The notes: generated by a model from the letters alone, not told the origin. A stretch of DNA of 64,000 bases from Gemmatimonadota bacterium (GCA_016194585.1 JACQBG010000006.1:62001-126000), one strand, 5' to 3'. Positions 20,963-29,524 are shown, counted from the first letter of the stretch. Numbers and translations are program-made.

Positions 20963-21919
20963 GTGAGCGACGACCGCGACCCCACAACCATCGACGTCTC
21001 CGTCCTCGTCCCCGCGAAGGACGAGGCGGAGAACCTCCCGCTCTTCGTGCAGCTCTGCGACGCCGCCTTCCGCGGCCGTCCCGAGCGCTACGAGGTGATC
21101 GTGATCGACGACGGCTCCACCGACGCGACCGCCGGCGTCCTCGCCGAGCTGCGGAGCCGGTATCCGTTCCTGCGGTCCGTCAGGCACCGCTCGCAGCGCG
21201 GTATCGCCGACGCGCTCCGCAGCGGCTACCTCGCCGCGCGCGCCGACGTCCTCGTGTTCTACCCGGCCGACCTCCAGTTCAAGCCGGAGGACATCCCGCG
21301 CCTCGTCGCGCCGATCCTCGCCGGCGACAGCGACATGGTGACCGGGTTCAAGCAGGGCGACTACGAGAAGGCGTTCGTCTCGAAGGTCTACAATGGCCTC
21401 TCGCGGCTGCTGTTCGACATCCCCGTGCGCGACCTCAACAACGTGAAGGCATACCGGCGCGAGGTGATGGACGACCAACCCGTGCGCCCCGACTGGCACC
21501 GGTACATGATCGTTCTGGCGGCGGCCCGCGGGTACACCGTCACCGAGATCCCCGTGCCGCTCTATCCGCGGCATGCCGGCAAGTCGAAGTTCGGCCTCTC
21601 GCGCATCCCGGTCGGCGTGCTCGACATGCTCGCCGTCTGGTTCGAATTGCGGTTCGGACAGAAGCCGCTCCTCGCCTTCGGCATGCTGGGCGCCGGACTC
21701 TTCGCCCTCGGCACGCTCGCCGGGCTGTTCGCCCTCGGCGTGCTGTTCGTGAAGGGGGAAGGGGTCCGCGCCGTGTGGACCATCATCCAGACCTGCCTCC
21801 TCCTCGGCTCCGTCTTCTTCGCCACCGGGCTGCTTGGCGAACAGATCGCCGTGATGCGCGCCGAACAGCGCGAACTGCGGCGCCGGTTCGACGAGCGGCG
21901 CGACGACCGCGACGGCTGA
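20963..21919 (+). CDS. Family 2 glycosyltransferase with C-terminal membrane segments
   Basis: Inverting GT-A glycosyltransferase (318 residues) of the polyprenyl-phosphate sugar transferase type. The catalytic domain (about 8-230) begins VSVLVPAKDEAENLP and contains a VIDDGSTDAT motif and a YPADLQF acceptor segment. Two hydrophobic helices (about 235-265 and 275-300) would anchor it. This layout resembles enzymes that load a sugar onto polyprenyl phosphate. The GTG start lies 22 bases after rpoN. It opens a surface-glycan group. Sugar and acceptor are unknown. Confidence 0.85.
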   Translation: MSDDRDPTTIDVSVLVPAKDEAENLPLFVQLCDAAFRGRPERYEVIVIDDGSTDATAGVLAELRSRYPFLRSVRHRSQRGIADALRSGYLAARADVLVFYPADLQFKPEDIPRLVAPILAGDSDMVTGFKQGDYEKAFVSKVYNGLSRLLFDIPVRDLNNVKAYRREVMDDQPVRPDWHRYMIVLAAARGYTVTEIPVPLYPRHAGKSKFGLSRIPVGVLDMLAVWFELRFGQKPLLAFGMLGAGLFALGTLAGLFALGVLFVKGEGVRAVWTIIQTCLLLGSVFFATGLLGEQIAVMRAEQRELRRRFDERRDDRDG

Positions 21920-21937
21920 GCGGGAAGCACCGCCCAC

Positions 21938-23095
21938 GTGCGCATCCTGTTCGTCTCCCATTCGTTCCCGCGCGCGCGGGGCGACGTCGCCGGTGCGTTC
22001 GTGCACCGGCTCGCGCGCGCCCTCGCGGACGGAGGTGACGAGGTGCGCGTGCTCGCGCCATCGGCGCTCGGTCTTCCGTCCGCCGAGGACGTCGACGGCA
22101 TCCCGACCACGCGCTACCGTTACGCGCCGCGCGCCTGGGAGACGCTCGCGTATGGCGGCGACATGGCGTCGCAGGTGGGCGGGTCGTGGCGCGGGAAGCT
22201 CGCCTTCGCCGGCATGATCGCGCGCGGCGCGCTGGCCGTGCGCCGCGAGGTGCGCGCGTGGCGTCCCGACGTCGTCCACGCGCATTGGTGGTTCCCTGGC
22301 GGGTTGCAGTCCGCGTTCACCCGCGGACGCGCACCACTGGTGACGACCCTCCATGGTTCCGACGTGCGTCTCGCGCTCGCCTCGCCGATCGCACATCGCC
22401 CGCTCCGTGCCGTCGTCGCGCGTTCGTCGCGCGTGACGGCCGTCTCGTCGTGGCTCGCCTCGCAGGCCGCGACCATGGCACCCGGCCTGCGCGCCCTCGT
22501 CGCGCCGATGCCGGTCGACGCCTCGCTCTTCGTGCCCGGTGCCGGTCGGCACGCCACGCGACTGCTGTTCGTGGGGCGGTTGAACGCGCAGAAGGGGATC
22601 GCCCAGTTGCTCGAGGCGCTCGCGGCCAGCACGGCCGGTGCCTCGCTCGACGTCGTTGGCGACGGCGAGGACCGCGCGTCACTCGCCGCGCGCGCGGAAC
22701 AGCTCGGCATCGCGCACCGCGTCACGTGGCAAGGCGCGCTCCCGCAGGAGCGGCTCGTGCCGTTCTATCAGGGAGCGGCTGCGCTCGTCATCCCGAGCGA
22801 AGGGGAGGGACTCGGGCTGGTGGCCGTCGAAGCACAGCTCTGCGAGACCCCCGTGATCGCCTTCCGCTCGGGGGGACTCACCGACGTGGTCACCGACGGC
22901 GAGACCGGGCTGCTCGTGCCGCCACGCGATCGCGCGGCGCTCGCCGCCGCCATCGATGCGCTCGTGTCGAGTCCGGACCGCGGCGCGGCCCTCGGGCGCG
23001 CCGGCCGGCAGCTGGCGCTCGCGCGGTTCACGCCGGCCGCCGCGGCCGCCACTTATCGCGCCGTGTACGACGAGGCGATCGCCGATGGCCGCTAA
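21938..23095 (+). CDS. Family 4 glycosyltransferase
   Basis: Retaining GT-B glycosyltransferase of 385 residues. The N-terminal Rossmann half starts RILFVSHSFPRARGD with DVVHAHWWFP and TTLHGSDVR. The C-terminal half has LLFVGRLNAQKG and the donor-binding EGEGLGLVAVEAQ (the family EX7E pattern). The GTG start follows the previous gene by 18 bases, and the stop overlaps the next gene. It presumably adds a hexose to a lipid-linked or surface glycan; the substrate cannot be told. Confidence 0.9.
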   Translation: MRILFVSHSFPRARGDVAGAFVHRLARALADGGDEVRVLAPSALGLPSAEDVDGIPTTRYRYAPRAWETLAYGGDMASQVGGSWRGKLAFAGMIARGALAVRREVRAWRPDVVHAHWWFPGGLQSAFTRGRAPLVTTLHGSDVRLALASPIAHRPLRAVVARSSRVTAVSSWLASQAATMAPGLRALVAPMPVDASLFVPGAGRHATRLLFVGRLNAQKGIAQLLEALAASTAGASLDVVGDGEDRASLAARAEQLGIAHRVTWQGALPQERLVPFYQGAAALVIPSEGEGLGLVAVEAQLCETPVIAFRSGGLTDVVTDGETGLLVPPRDRAALAAAIDALVSSPDRGAALGRAGRQLALARFTPAAAAATYRAVYDEAIADGR

Positions 23096-24032
23096 GCGCT
23101 GGCTGCACGCCGTCTCGATCGGGCTCGCCGTCGTCGTCATCGCGTTCTACGCCCGCGACGTCGCCCGGCAGTGGGACGGCGTGCGTGCGCTCGGCGCGAC
23201 GATCACCGTCGATTGGGCGACGCTCGCCCTCTCGGGCATCGTCGTGTTCGCGAGCTACGCGGTGCTCATCGAGACGTGGCGCCGCACCGTCGTCGCCTGG
23301 GGGGAGCGGCTCAGCTGGCGCGAGGCCGCGCGCATCTGGTTCGTCTCGAACCTCGGCAAGTACGTGCCCGGCAAGGTCTGGCAGATCGGCGCGATGGGGC
23401 TGCTGGCGCAGCAGGCGGGCGTGTCACCGGTCGCGGCGGTCGGATCGTCGCTCGTCGTGAACCTCGTGAACATCGTCGCGGCGTGCCTGGTGGTGGCCGT
23501 CGCGAGCACGCAGGTCGTCGCGCTCGCCGGCCAGTGGTTCGCGCCCCTCGTCGTCGCCAGCGCGGTCGCCGCACTCGCCACGCCCTGGATCCTGCCGTGG
23601 ATGCTCCGCGTGGCACGCAAGCTCACGGGGAAGGCGCTCCCCGATCCCAAGGTGCCGCCATCGGCGATCCTCGTCGCGCTCGCCGGATGCACGCTCGGCT
23701 GGGTGCTGTACGGCGTCGCCTTCCGCCTCCTCGCCATCTCGCTCTTCGGGCGTGCCGCTGGAAATAGCTCGTCCTACGTCGCAGTTTTCACTTTTTCGTA
23801 TCTCATCGGCTATCTCTGGCTCCCGGCGCCCGGCGGACTGGGGGCACGGGAAAGCGTCCTGCAGCGTGCGCTCGGCGTGCTCGGCCTCGAAGCCGGGGCG
23901 GCTGCGGTGCTGCTGGTGCTCGCTTCACGACTCTGGCTCACCGTGCTCGAAGCCCTGCCGGGCCTCCTGCTGATCGCGCTGGGCCGCGCCCGACCGACTC
24001 CGACCAATCGCCGCAATGGCCCGAACCCCTGA
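23085..24032 (+). CDS. Flippase-like integral membrane protein (LPG synthase TM / UPF0104 family)
   Basis: Polytopic protein (315 residues) with about seven or eight hydrophobic segments, an early FASYAVLIETWRR and the family-like SNLGKYVPGKVWQ and LPAPGGLGARE motifs. This is the fold of the lysylphosphatidylglycerol synthase membrane domain, also used in proteins proposed to move polyprenyl-linked sugars. It overlaps the GT4 gene by 11 bases and the YfhO-type gene by 17, placing it firmly in the glycan group. Bases 23,753-23,790 inside it are noticeably AT-richer than the surroundings. Function is inferred from family and context. Confidence 0.8.
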   Translation: MAAKRWLHAVSIGLAVVVIAFYARDVARQWDGVRALGATITVDWATLALSGIVVFASYAVLIETWRRTVVAWGERLSWREAARIWFVSNLGKYVPGKVWQIGAMGLLAQQAGVSPVAAVGSSLVVNLVNIVAACLVVAVASTQVVALAGQWFAPLVVASAVAALATPWILPWMLRVARKLTGKALPDPKVPPSAILVALAGCTLGWVLYGVAFRLLAISLFGRAAGNSSSYVAVFTFSYLIGYLWLPAPGGLGARESVLQRALGVLGLEAGAAAVLLVLASRLWLTVLEALPGLLLIALGRARPTPTNRRNGPNP

Positions 24033-26451
24033 AGCATCGACCACCGCCGCTCCCGACGCACCGCGTTTCGCGTCGGCGTGGGCATCGCTCGTGTACGCCC
24101 TCTGCGCGATGTCCCTGGCGTATCCGGCGCTCGCGGGGAAGTTCCTCGTCACGCCGCTCAGCGACCAGTACAAGGCCGGCTTCGCTTTCCGCGAGTTCGC
24201 CGCGTCCTATATGAAGGCGCATGGAGCCTTCCCGCAGTGGAACCCGTACCTCTTCGGCGGCATGCCCTACGTCGCCGCGATGCACGGCGACATCTTCTAC
24301 CCGACGTTCCTCCTCCGGCTCGTCATGCCGGTCGACGTCGCGATGACGTGGGGGATGATCCTCCACTTCTTCCTCTGCGGTCTCGCGACCTACTGGTTCC
24401 TGCGCCAGGCGCCGCGACTCTCGTTCCACGCCTCCCTCGTCGGCGGCGTCGCGTACATGATGACGGGCTTCGTCTCCTCGCTCCCGTCGGCGGGGCACGA
24501 CGGCAAGCTCTTCGTCTCGGCGCTCTTCCCGCTCACCTTGCTCGTCATCACCTGGGCGGTGCGCGACGGCCGGCGGTTCGCGTGGGGGCTCGTCTCGATC
24601 ATCGTCGGGCTCGCCGTCCTCTCGCCGCACCCGCAGTTGCTCCAGTACCTCCTCCTCGTCGCGGGCGCCTGGTCGCTCATGCTCGCGTTCGGCGGCATCG
24701 GCGAGGAGAAGCTCGAGCGCCGCGTCGCCCTCCGCCGGCTCGCGCTCGCGCTCGGCGCCGTGCTCCTCGGCGCGGCCATCGGCGCGATCCAGTACCTCCC
24801 CGTGCGCGAGTACGTCGCCTGGTCGCCGCGTTCCGCCGGGCGCGATTACGACTTCGCCACGAGCTACTCGTTCCCCATCGAAGAGCTCGTCAACACGTGG
24901 CTCCCGCAGTTCTCCGGCATCCTCACGAACTACTGGGGACGCAACGGCATCCACTTCCACAGCGAGTACCTCGGCGCCGCGGTCATCCTGCTGGCGAGCG
25001 CCGCGTTCGGCACCGGCTGGCCGCCACCGCGCCGCCGGTTCCTCGCGTTCTGGTCCGCCACCGCGGTCGTCTCCCTCCTCTGGGCGCTCGGCGGCTACAC
25101 GCCGTTCTTCAGGATCATCTACGCCGTCGTGCCGGGCACGCCGTTCTTCCGCGCGCCGAGCACCATCTTCTACGTGACCGCGTTCTCGGTGAGTGTGCTC
25201 GCGGCGCTGGGAACGGAACGACTGCTCACCGGACGCGTCGGCACGCGCTTCGCGTGGGGCTGGCTCATCGGCGCCGGCGCGGTCACGCTGTTCGCCCTCG
25301 CCGGCGGGTTCACGGTCATCGGAACGAATCTCGTCAGCGCCGCCGACTTCCCGCAGTTCGGTCCGGCCGCGCAGATGGCCGACCGCGTGCAGGCCAACGC
25401 GGGGGATGTCCGCCTCGGCGCCCTGCGCTCGTTCCTGTTCGCCGCACTCGCGTGCGGCACGATCCTCCTGCTCGTGCGTCGTGCAATGGCGCCACGCCTG
25501 GCCGGGTGGGCGCTCGTCGCCCTCTGCGCCATCGACCTCTGGAGCGTGGAGCGGCTCTACTGGGGATTCTCGGCGCCCGCGTCGCAACTGTACGGCAGCG
25601 ACGCCACCACCGAGTACCTGAAGAAGCTGCCGCAACCGGCGCGCGTGCTCGCCGTCGGACTGCCCGACGCCCCGATGTCACCCTCCGACCCGTTCCTCAA
25701 GTACGACGCGCTGATGACCCACCGCGTGCGGCTCTCGCTCATGGGCTACCACGGCAACGAACTGGGACGCTACCAGCAGCTCGACGACGAGGCCGGCGGC
25801 TACACCCAGATCGCGAACCCATCGTTCTGGGCGCTCACGAACACCGACTACCTGCTCACGAACGCCGACACGCTCCCCATCGCCGGCGTGCAGCGCGTGG
25901 CAGGCCCCGTCCTCGACGTGGCGGGCACGAAAGTGTCGCTGTACAAACTGCCGGGCGAGCATCCGTTCGCCTGGGTCGCGCCGGTGATCACGAAGTTCCC
26001 AGACGCCTCGGTGGTCGAGGCGACGCGCGCGCCGAACTTCCCGGTGCGGAGCGTGGCGATCTTCGACACCTCATCGAAGGTCCAGGGAGAGCAGGTGACC
26101 AAGCTCCCCGAACCGCTCACGCTGACGTCGAACGTCACCACCTATGAGCCCGGGCACATCGCGCTCACGCTCAGCGGGCCCGCGCCCAAGGGGTCGGCGC
26201 TCGTGGTGTCGGAGAACTACTATCCGGGCTGGCACGCCACGGTCGACGGCAAGCCCGCCACCGTCGATCGCGCCGACCTCGTTCTGATGGGGATCCCGCT
26301 TCCGGAGGGCGCCACGAAGGTGGAGTTGACCTTCGCCAGCGACACATACGCCCGGGGCAAGGCCGTGACCCTCGCGGCGATCGCTCTCGCGCTGCTCGCG
26401 ATGGCTGCCGGCGCCGTCCTCGATCGCCGCCAGCCGGCGGTGGAGGGGTGA
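24016..26451 (+). CDS. YfhO-family polytopic membrane protein
   Basis: An 811-residue protein with around a dozen transmembrane helices up to about residue 540, a large extracytoplasmic domain, and a last helix near the C-terminus. Features of the YfhO/GT-C-like family include LSDQYKAGFAFREF, a WNPYLFGGMPYVA loop and the late SENYYPGWHATVDGK motif. Members are linked to glycosylation of surface polymers such as lipoteichoic acid using polyprenyl-phosphate sugars. Here the adjacent genes could supply such a donor. No teichoic acid is expected in an LPS-bearing cell, so the acceptor is unknown. Confidence 0.85.
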   Translation: MARTPEASTTAAPDAPRFASAWASLVYALCAMSLAYPALAGKFLVTPLSDQYKAGFAFREFAASYMKAHGAFPQWNPYLFGGMPYVAAMHGDIFYPTFLLRLVMPVDVAMTWGMILHFFLCGLATYWFLRQAPRLSFHASLVGGVAYMMTGFVSSLPSAGHDGKLFVSALFPLTLLVITWAVRDGRRFAWGLVSIIVGLAVLSPHPQLLQYLLLVAGAWSLMLAFGGIGEEKLERRVALRRLALALGAVLLGAAIGAIQYLPVREYVAWSPRSAGRDYDFATSYSFPIEELVNTWLPQFSGILTNYWGRNGIHFHSEYLGAAVILLASAAFGTGWPPPRRRFLAFWSATAVVSLLWALGGYTPFFRIIYAVVPGTPFFRAPSTIFYVTAFSVSVLAALGTERLLTGRVGTRFAWGWLIGAGAVTLFALAGGFTVIGTNLVSAADFPQFGPAAQMADRVQANAGDVRLGALRSFLFAALACGTILLLVRRAMAPRLAGWALVALCAIDLWSVERLYWGFSAPASQLYGSDATTEYLKKLPQPARVLAVGLPDAPMSPSDPFLKYDALMTHRVRLSLMGYHGNELGRYQQLDDEAGGYTQIANPSFWALTNTDYLLTNADTLPIAGVQRVAGPVLDVAGTKVSLYKLPGEHPFAWVAPVITKFPDASVVEATRAPNFPVRSVAIFDTSSKVQGEQVTKLPEPLTLTSNVTTYEPGHIALTLSGPAPKGSALVVSENYYPGWHATVDGKPATVDRADLVLMGIPLPEGATKVELTFASDTYARGKAVTLAAIALALLAMAAGAVLDRRQPAVEG

Positions 26452-27176
26452 TGGCCGAGAAGGCGCTCGTCATCGTCCCGACGTACAACGAGAAGGAGAA
26501 CATCCGCAAGCTCATCGACGCGGTGCTCCCTCAGGATCCGCGCATCGAGATGCTCATCGTCGACGACAACTCGCCCGACGGCACCGGCGACATCGTCGCC
26601 GGCATCGCCGCGGCCGACCCCCGCGTGCACCTGCTTCGCCGGGCGGGGAAGCTCGGACTCGGCACCGCCTACCGAGACGGCTTCGGCTGGGCACTCGAGA
26701 ACCCGGACTACGAGTACATCTTCGAGATGGACGCCGACTTCTCGCACGATCCCGCCCACCTGCCGAAGTTCCTCGACGCGGCGCAACGGGCCGATTTCGT
26801 GCTCGGGTCGCGCTACCTCGACGGCAACGTGACGGTGGTGGACTGGCCCATGCGCCGGCTCCTGCTCAGCTACTTCGCCAACGTCTACGCCCGGTGGGTG
26901 ACGGGGCTGGAACTCTGGGACGCGACGGGCGGCTTCAAGTGCTTCCACCGTCGGGTGCTGGCGGCGATCGACCTCAAGCATGTCCGCTCGAACGGTTACG
27001 CCTTTCAGATCGAGATGAGCTTCCGGGCCATCCGGAAGGGGTTCAAGCCGGTCGAGATCGCCATCACGTTCACCGACCGGACCCACGGCACCAGCAAGAT
27101 GAACCAGGGGATCGTCCGCGAGGCCATCTGGATGGTGTGGCGGCTCCGCTGGTGGGCGCTCGTCGGCCGGGTATGA
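26451..27176 (+). CDS. Polyprenyl-phosphate mannosyl/glucosyl transferase (DPM1-like GT2)
   Basis: Soluble-type family 2 glycosyltransferase (241 residues) most like dolichol-phosphate mannose synthases. Motifs: VIVPTYNEKENI at the N-terminus, IVDDNSPDGT, FEMDADFSHDP (metal-binding DxD region), and the late TFTDRTHGTSKM segment typical of Dpm1-type enzymes. It has no obvious C-terminal membrane helices, unlike the GT2 at 20,963. The ATG shares one base with the YfhO-type stop. It likely makes the lipid-linked sugar used by the YfhO-type protein. The exact sugar is not determinable. Confidence 0.88.
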   Translation: MAEKALVIVPTYNEKENIRKLIDAVLPQDPRIEMLIVDDNSPDGTGDIVAGIAAADPRVHLLRRAGKLGLGTAYRDGFGWALENPDYEYIFEMDADFSHDPAHLPKFLDAAQRADFVLGSRYLDGNVTVVDWPMRRLLLSYFANVYARWVTGLELWDATGGFKCFHRRVLAAIDLKHVRSNGYAFQIEMSFRAIRKGFKPVEIAITFTDRTHGTSKMNQGIVREAIWMVWRLRWWALVGRV

Positions 27177-27994
27177 GCATCCCCGGGGGACGTCGCTTCT
27201 GGAAGATGAGCGGGTCGGGGAACGACTTCCTCTTCTTCGATGCCCGCACGGAGGCGCCAGGGGCGCTCTCCGACCCGGCGACGATCGACCGGATCTGCGC
27301 CCGCGCGACGGGGGTCGGCGCCGACGGGGTGGTGTTCATCCAAGATGATGCAAATGAATCATTTAGGATACGCTACTTCAACCGGGATGGCAGCCTCGGC
27401 GAGCTCTGCGGCAATGCATCGCTCTGTACGACGCGGCTCGCCAGGGAGCTCGGGGTCGCCAAGGGCGAGAGCTTCCAGTTCGCCACCGACGTCGGGCCGA
27501 TCGCGGCGCGGTTCGTGGACGGGCTGCCGGAGATCGACCTGCAGCCGGTCGAGGGGCTGCGTCCGGACGCAGGCATCCCGGTGGAACCCGGCGAGATCCG
27601 CATCGGATTCGCCAACACAGGGGTTCCGCATCTCGTTGTACTGGTTGAAGATACGGAGTCCGTCGACGTGATGGGCCGGGGGCGGGTCCTGCGGCACCAC
27701 CCGAGCCTCGACGCGGGCGCGAACGTCAACTTCGTCGCCAAGTCCGGCAGCGGTCCGTGGAGCATGCGGACGTTCGAGCGCGGCGTCGAGGGAGAGACGC
27801 TGGCGTGCGGCACCGGCGCCGTGGCGACCGCCGTGATGCTCGAAGCCTGGGGGTTGAGCGGCCCTGAGACGGCCTTGGAGACCCGGTCCGGACGTGTGCT
27901 GACCGTATCGATCAAGCACGCCGGCGGCGCCATCAAGCCGTCACTGCGTGGAGAGGGGCGGATCGTGTTCGTCGGGGAGCTCGCCGAGGTTTAG
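27173..27994 (+). CDS. dapF: Diaminopimelate epimerase
   Basis: PLP-independent racemase that turns LL- into meso-diaminopimelate for lysine and peptidoglycan. The 273-residue protein has two catalytic cysteines at the expected places: Cys79 in the first half and Cys212 in LACGTGA. The KMSGSGNDF opening and RYFNRDGS are typical. An oddity: the first motif reads LCGNASLC where most family members have a CGNGxRC pattern, so the usual Gly and Arg are missing. Part of the coding sequence near 27,340-27,375 is AT-rich for this window. It overlaps the GT2 gene by four bases and is the last + strand gene before the strand switch. Confidence 0.88.
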   Translation: MSIPGGRRFWKMSGSGNDFLFFDARTEAPGALSDPATIDRICARATGVGADGVVFIQDDANESFRIRYFNRDGSLGELCGNASLCTTRLARELGVAKGESFQFATDVGPIAARFVDGLPEIDLQPVEGLRPDAGIPVEPGEIRIGFANTGVPHLVVLVEDTESVDVMGRGRVLRHHPSLDAGANVNFVAKSGSGPWSMRTFERGVEGETLACGTGAVATAVMLEAWGLSGPETALETRSGRVLTVSIKHAGGAIKPSLRGEGRIVFVGELAEV

Positions 27995-28145
27995 CTCCGG
28001 CCGTTCGAGTCGAACGACGCCTCGGTTTCACGCGGATCGGTCGGTGCAGGGCTCTTCTCAGGTCGCGCCCGGCCTTCCAGCAACCACTTACAGCACAATG
28101 CCTTACAGAGTCAGAATGGACTTTCCCACAGGATTCTGGATTTCA

Positions 28146-28173
28146 TATTTACATAATACATATTATACGTAGT
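28146..28173 (-). other. dif: Putative dif site (XerC/XerD recombination site)
   Basis: On the - strand the 28 bases read as an 11-bp left arm ACTACGTATAA, a 6-bp spacer TATGTA and an 11-bp right arm TTATGTAAATA. Against the proteobacterial consensus the left arm (ACTTCGCATAA) matches at 9 of 11 and the right arm (TTATGTTAAAT) at 8 of 11. Against the Bacillus right arm (TTATGTAAACT) it matches at 9 of 11. Arm length, spacer length and the inverted ATAA/TTAT core all agree. Its location exactly where two long blocks of co-oriented genes converge is what a chromosome dimer-resolution site in the terminus should show. A tyrosine recombinase is encoded at 7,569-8,477. Confidence 0.8.
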
Positions 28174-28177
28174 TGAC

Positions 28178-28285
28178 CGGACTGAATGAACGGCACCCCG
28201 CCTCGCCGGACTCGTCGGTCGGGACCAACCACTCCCCACCCGGCGCCACCACGGGGCCAGTCTGAACCGCGAGCGGACTGAATGA
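28178..28285. repeat. 12-bp direct repeat flanking, beside dif
   Basis: CGGACTGAATGA occurs at 28,178-28,189 and again at 28,274-28,285, 96 bases apart in the same orientation. The first copy starts five bases from the edge of the dif-like site. The stretch between the copies has no gene and no other structure I recognise. It may be a target-site duplication, a protein-binding pair or chance. Confidence 0.6.
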
Positions 28286-28322
28286 CACGCTGTCGGCACC
28301 AGCCCCATAGGCCAAAAGAAGA

Positions 28323-28355
28323 CCGGCCGGTTCACGTATCACGTGAACCGGCCGG
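28323..28355 (-). terminator. Intrinsic terminator of the TPR gene
   Basis: A perfect 14-bp stem (CCGGCCGGTTCACG and its complement) closes a 5-base loop TATCA. On the - strand it is followed by TCTTCTTTTGG, a fair T-rich tail. It begins 18 bases beyond the stop of the TPR gene (28,373), so it should end that transcript before the dif region. Confidence 0.85.
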
Positions 28356-28372
28356 CGGGCCTTCGAGAGCGC

Positions 28373-29038
28373 TTACTTGGTCGCGGGTACCGCGGTCAGC
28401 TCGCCTACGCGAAGCTTGGCTTCGGCCAGCACCGGCGAGTCGATCTTCACGGACAGCTCCTGCCAGATCTTGAGGGCCTCGTCCTTCTTCCCCGCCAGCG
28501 CCAGGGTGCGGGCGGCGTCGGCCAGGTGCATGTCCTTCTCGGTCGCGAACTCAGCCTTGTCGGCCGCCGCGCGGAAGTGCTTCACCGCCTCGTCGTACTT
28601 CTTGGCGTCGGCGTACCCGGCCGCGATCAGGCTCTCGAGGGAGGCCGCGAAGCTCTTCGAGGCCGACTGGTTCTGGGCCTCCGTGAGCACCTTGATCCCG
28701 TCGTCGTACTTGCCGGCCTTGTAGCTCAACTGCGCGAGCAGGATCGATCCCTGCACCCCGGCCGGGGTGTTCGCATAGCCCTTGATGAGCTTCTGCAGGT
28801 CGGACTGCGCCAGGGCGTCGTTGCCACCGTAGAACGAGTTCTCGGCCCCGTTCAGCACCGTCTCGGCGCGCGCCGCCGTCTTCTCCGCGGTCGACTTCCA
28901 CCACCAGAACAGCACGGCGGCGGCGGCCAGGACGATCAGCGCGATCGTGATCTCGCGGCTCTTCATCCGGATGGTGTCGATCACCGATTCGGTGTCGAGA
29001 TCCATTGGCGGCTGCGCCGCGGCTCCAGTCTTCGTCAT
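28373..29038 (-). CDS. TPR-repeat single-span membrane protein (YfgM-like)
   Basis: A 221-residue protein with a short cytoplasmic N-terminus, one transmembrane helix (about 30-48) and a periplasmic domain of tetratricopeptide-type helices rich in Ala and Lys (about 55-215; examples QLSYKAGKYDDGIKVL and DAAR...GKKDEALKIW). The layout is that of YfgM/ancillary SecYEG-associated chaperone-like proteins; the name is by architecture only. It is the last - strand gene before the terminus and is followed by a strong terminator. The 165 bases upstream separate it from csoR and hold only a 7-bp GCCGGGC/GCCCGGC hairpin near 29,070. Confidence 0.75.
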   Translation of the reverse strand: MTKTGAAAQPPMDLDTESVIDTIRMKSREITIALIVLAAAAVLFWWWKSTAEKTAARAETVLNGAENSFYGGNDALAQSDLQKLIKGYANTPAGVQGSILLAQLSYKAGKYDDGIKVLTEAQNQSASKSFAASLESLIAAGYADAKKYDEAVKHFRAAADKAEFATEKDMHLADAARTLALAGKKDEALKIWQELSVKIDSPVLAEAKLRVGELTAVPATK

Positions 29039-29203
29039 TTCGATGGCAAGGAGAACGTGTGAATCCGCCGGGCAGACGCCCGGCCCACGGTGCGGCCAGA
29101 GTTCGGCCCTTACCGCTGGAACCTGAGAAAGCTAATGACGAGACACGCGGCGCGGGAGCGGGTCGGCTGCGGTGCCCCGGCGGGCTGGGGAGGTCGCGCC
29201 CCC

Positions 29204-29524
29204 CTACCGCGCGTGCTTGTACATCAGCTCCAGCAACTCCTCGTGCATCGCCTCGGCCTGCGCTTCCGTGCCCTTCAGCGCGGCGGTAGCGCAGTGCTTG
29301 AGGTGGTTCTTCATCAGTTCCCGCCCGACGCTCCGGAGCGCTTCGTGGGCGGCCGAGATCTGGGTGAGGATGTCGGTGCAGTACCGGTCCTCCTCCACCA
29401 TCTTCTGGATGCCGCGCAGCTGCCCCTCGATGCGCTTGAGGCGCGCGAGATTGCGGCTCTTGCCGGTCGCGTCCACGCCATGGGCTTTCCGCGCCGCGCC
29501 GGCGCCCTTCACCGCGGTTCTCAT
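29204..29524 (-). CDS. csoR: Copper-sensing repressor, CsoR family
   Basis: DNA-binding Cu(I) sensor of 106 residues, all-helical. The ligands Cys49, His74 and Cys78 have exactly the CsoR spacing (25 and 4 residues apart). The [16 protein letters not shown] helix carries the conserved basic and glycine residues that contact DNA. The ATG overlaps the copA stop by four bases, so it is the last gene of the copper operon and should regulate it through the operators at 31,949-31,993. Copper binding would release the repressor. A nickel-sensing RcnR role is less likely because the RcnR N-terminal His is not at the usual place. Confidence 0.92.
   Translation of the reverse strand: MRTAVKGAGAARKAHGVDATGKSRNLARLKRIEGQLRGIQKMVEEDRYCTDILTQISAAHEALRSVGRELMKNHLKHCATAALKGTEAQAEAMHEELLELMYKHAR

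Larger units (their letters stand above)
27995..28372. other. Convergent intergenic region with dif-like site
   Basis: 378 bases between the ends of dapF (+) and the TPR gene (-), and the only place where the strand of the genes switches. It holds a short perfect hairpin just after dapF (GTTCGA and TCGAAC around one base, near 28,005), an AT-rich island (28,141-28,172) with the dif-like sequence, two copies of a 12-bp direct repeat, and an intrinsic terminator for the - strand gene. The base composition differs sharply from the flanks. Reading frames here are short and look unreal. Confidence 0.8.

Noticed and set aside
27948-28172. Short + strand frames over the dif region
   Set aside because: They cross the dapF stop or the AT-rich island, have no ribosome binding site and no sensible protein character.
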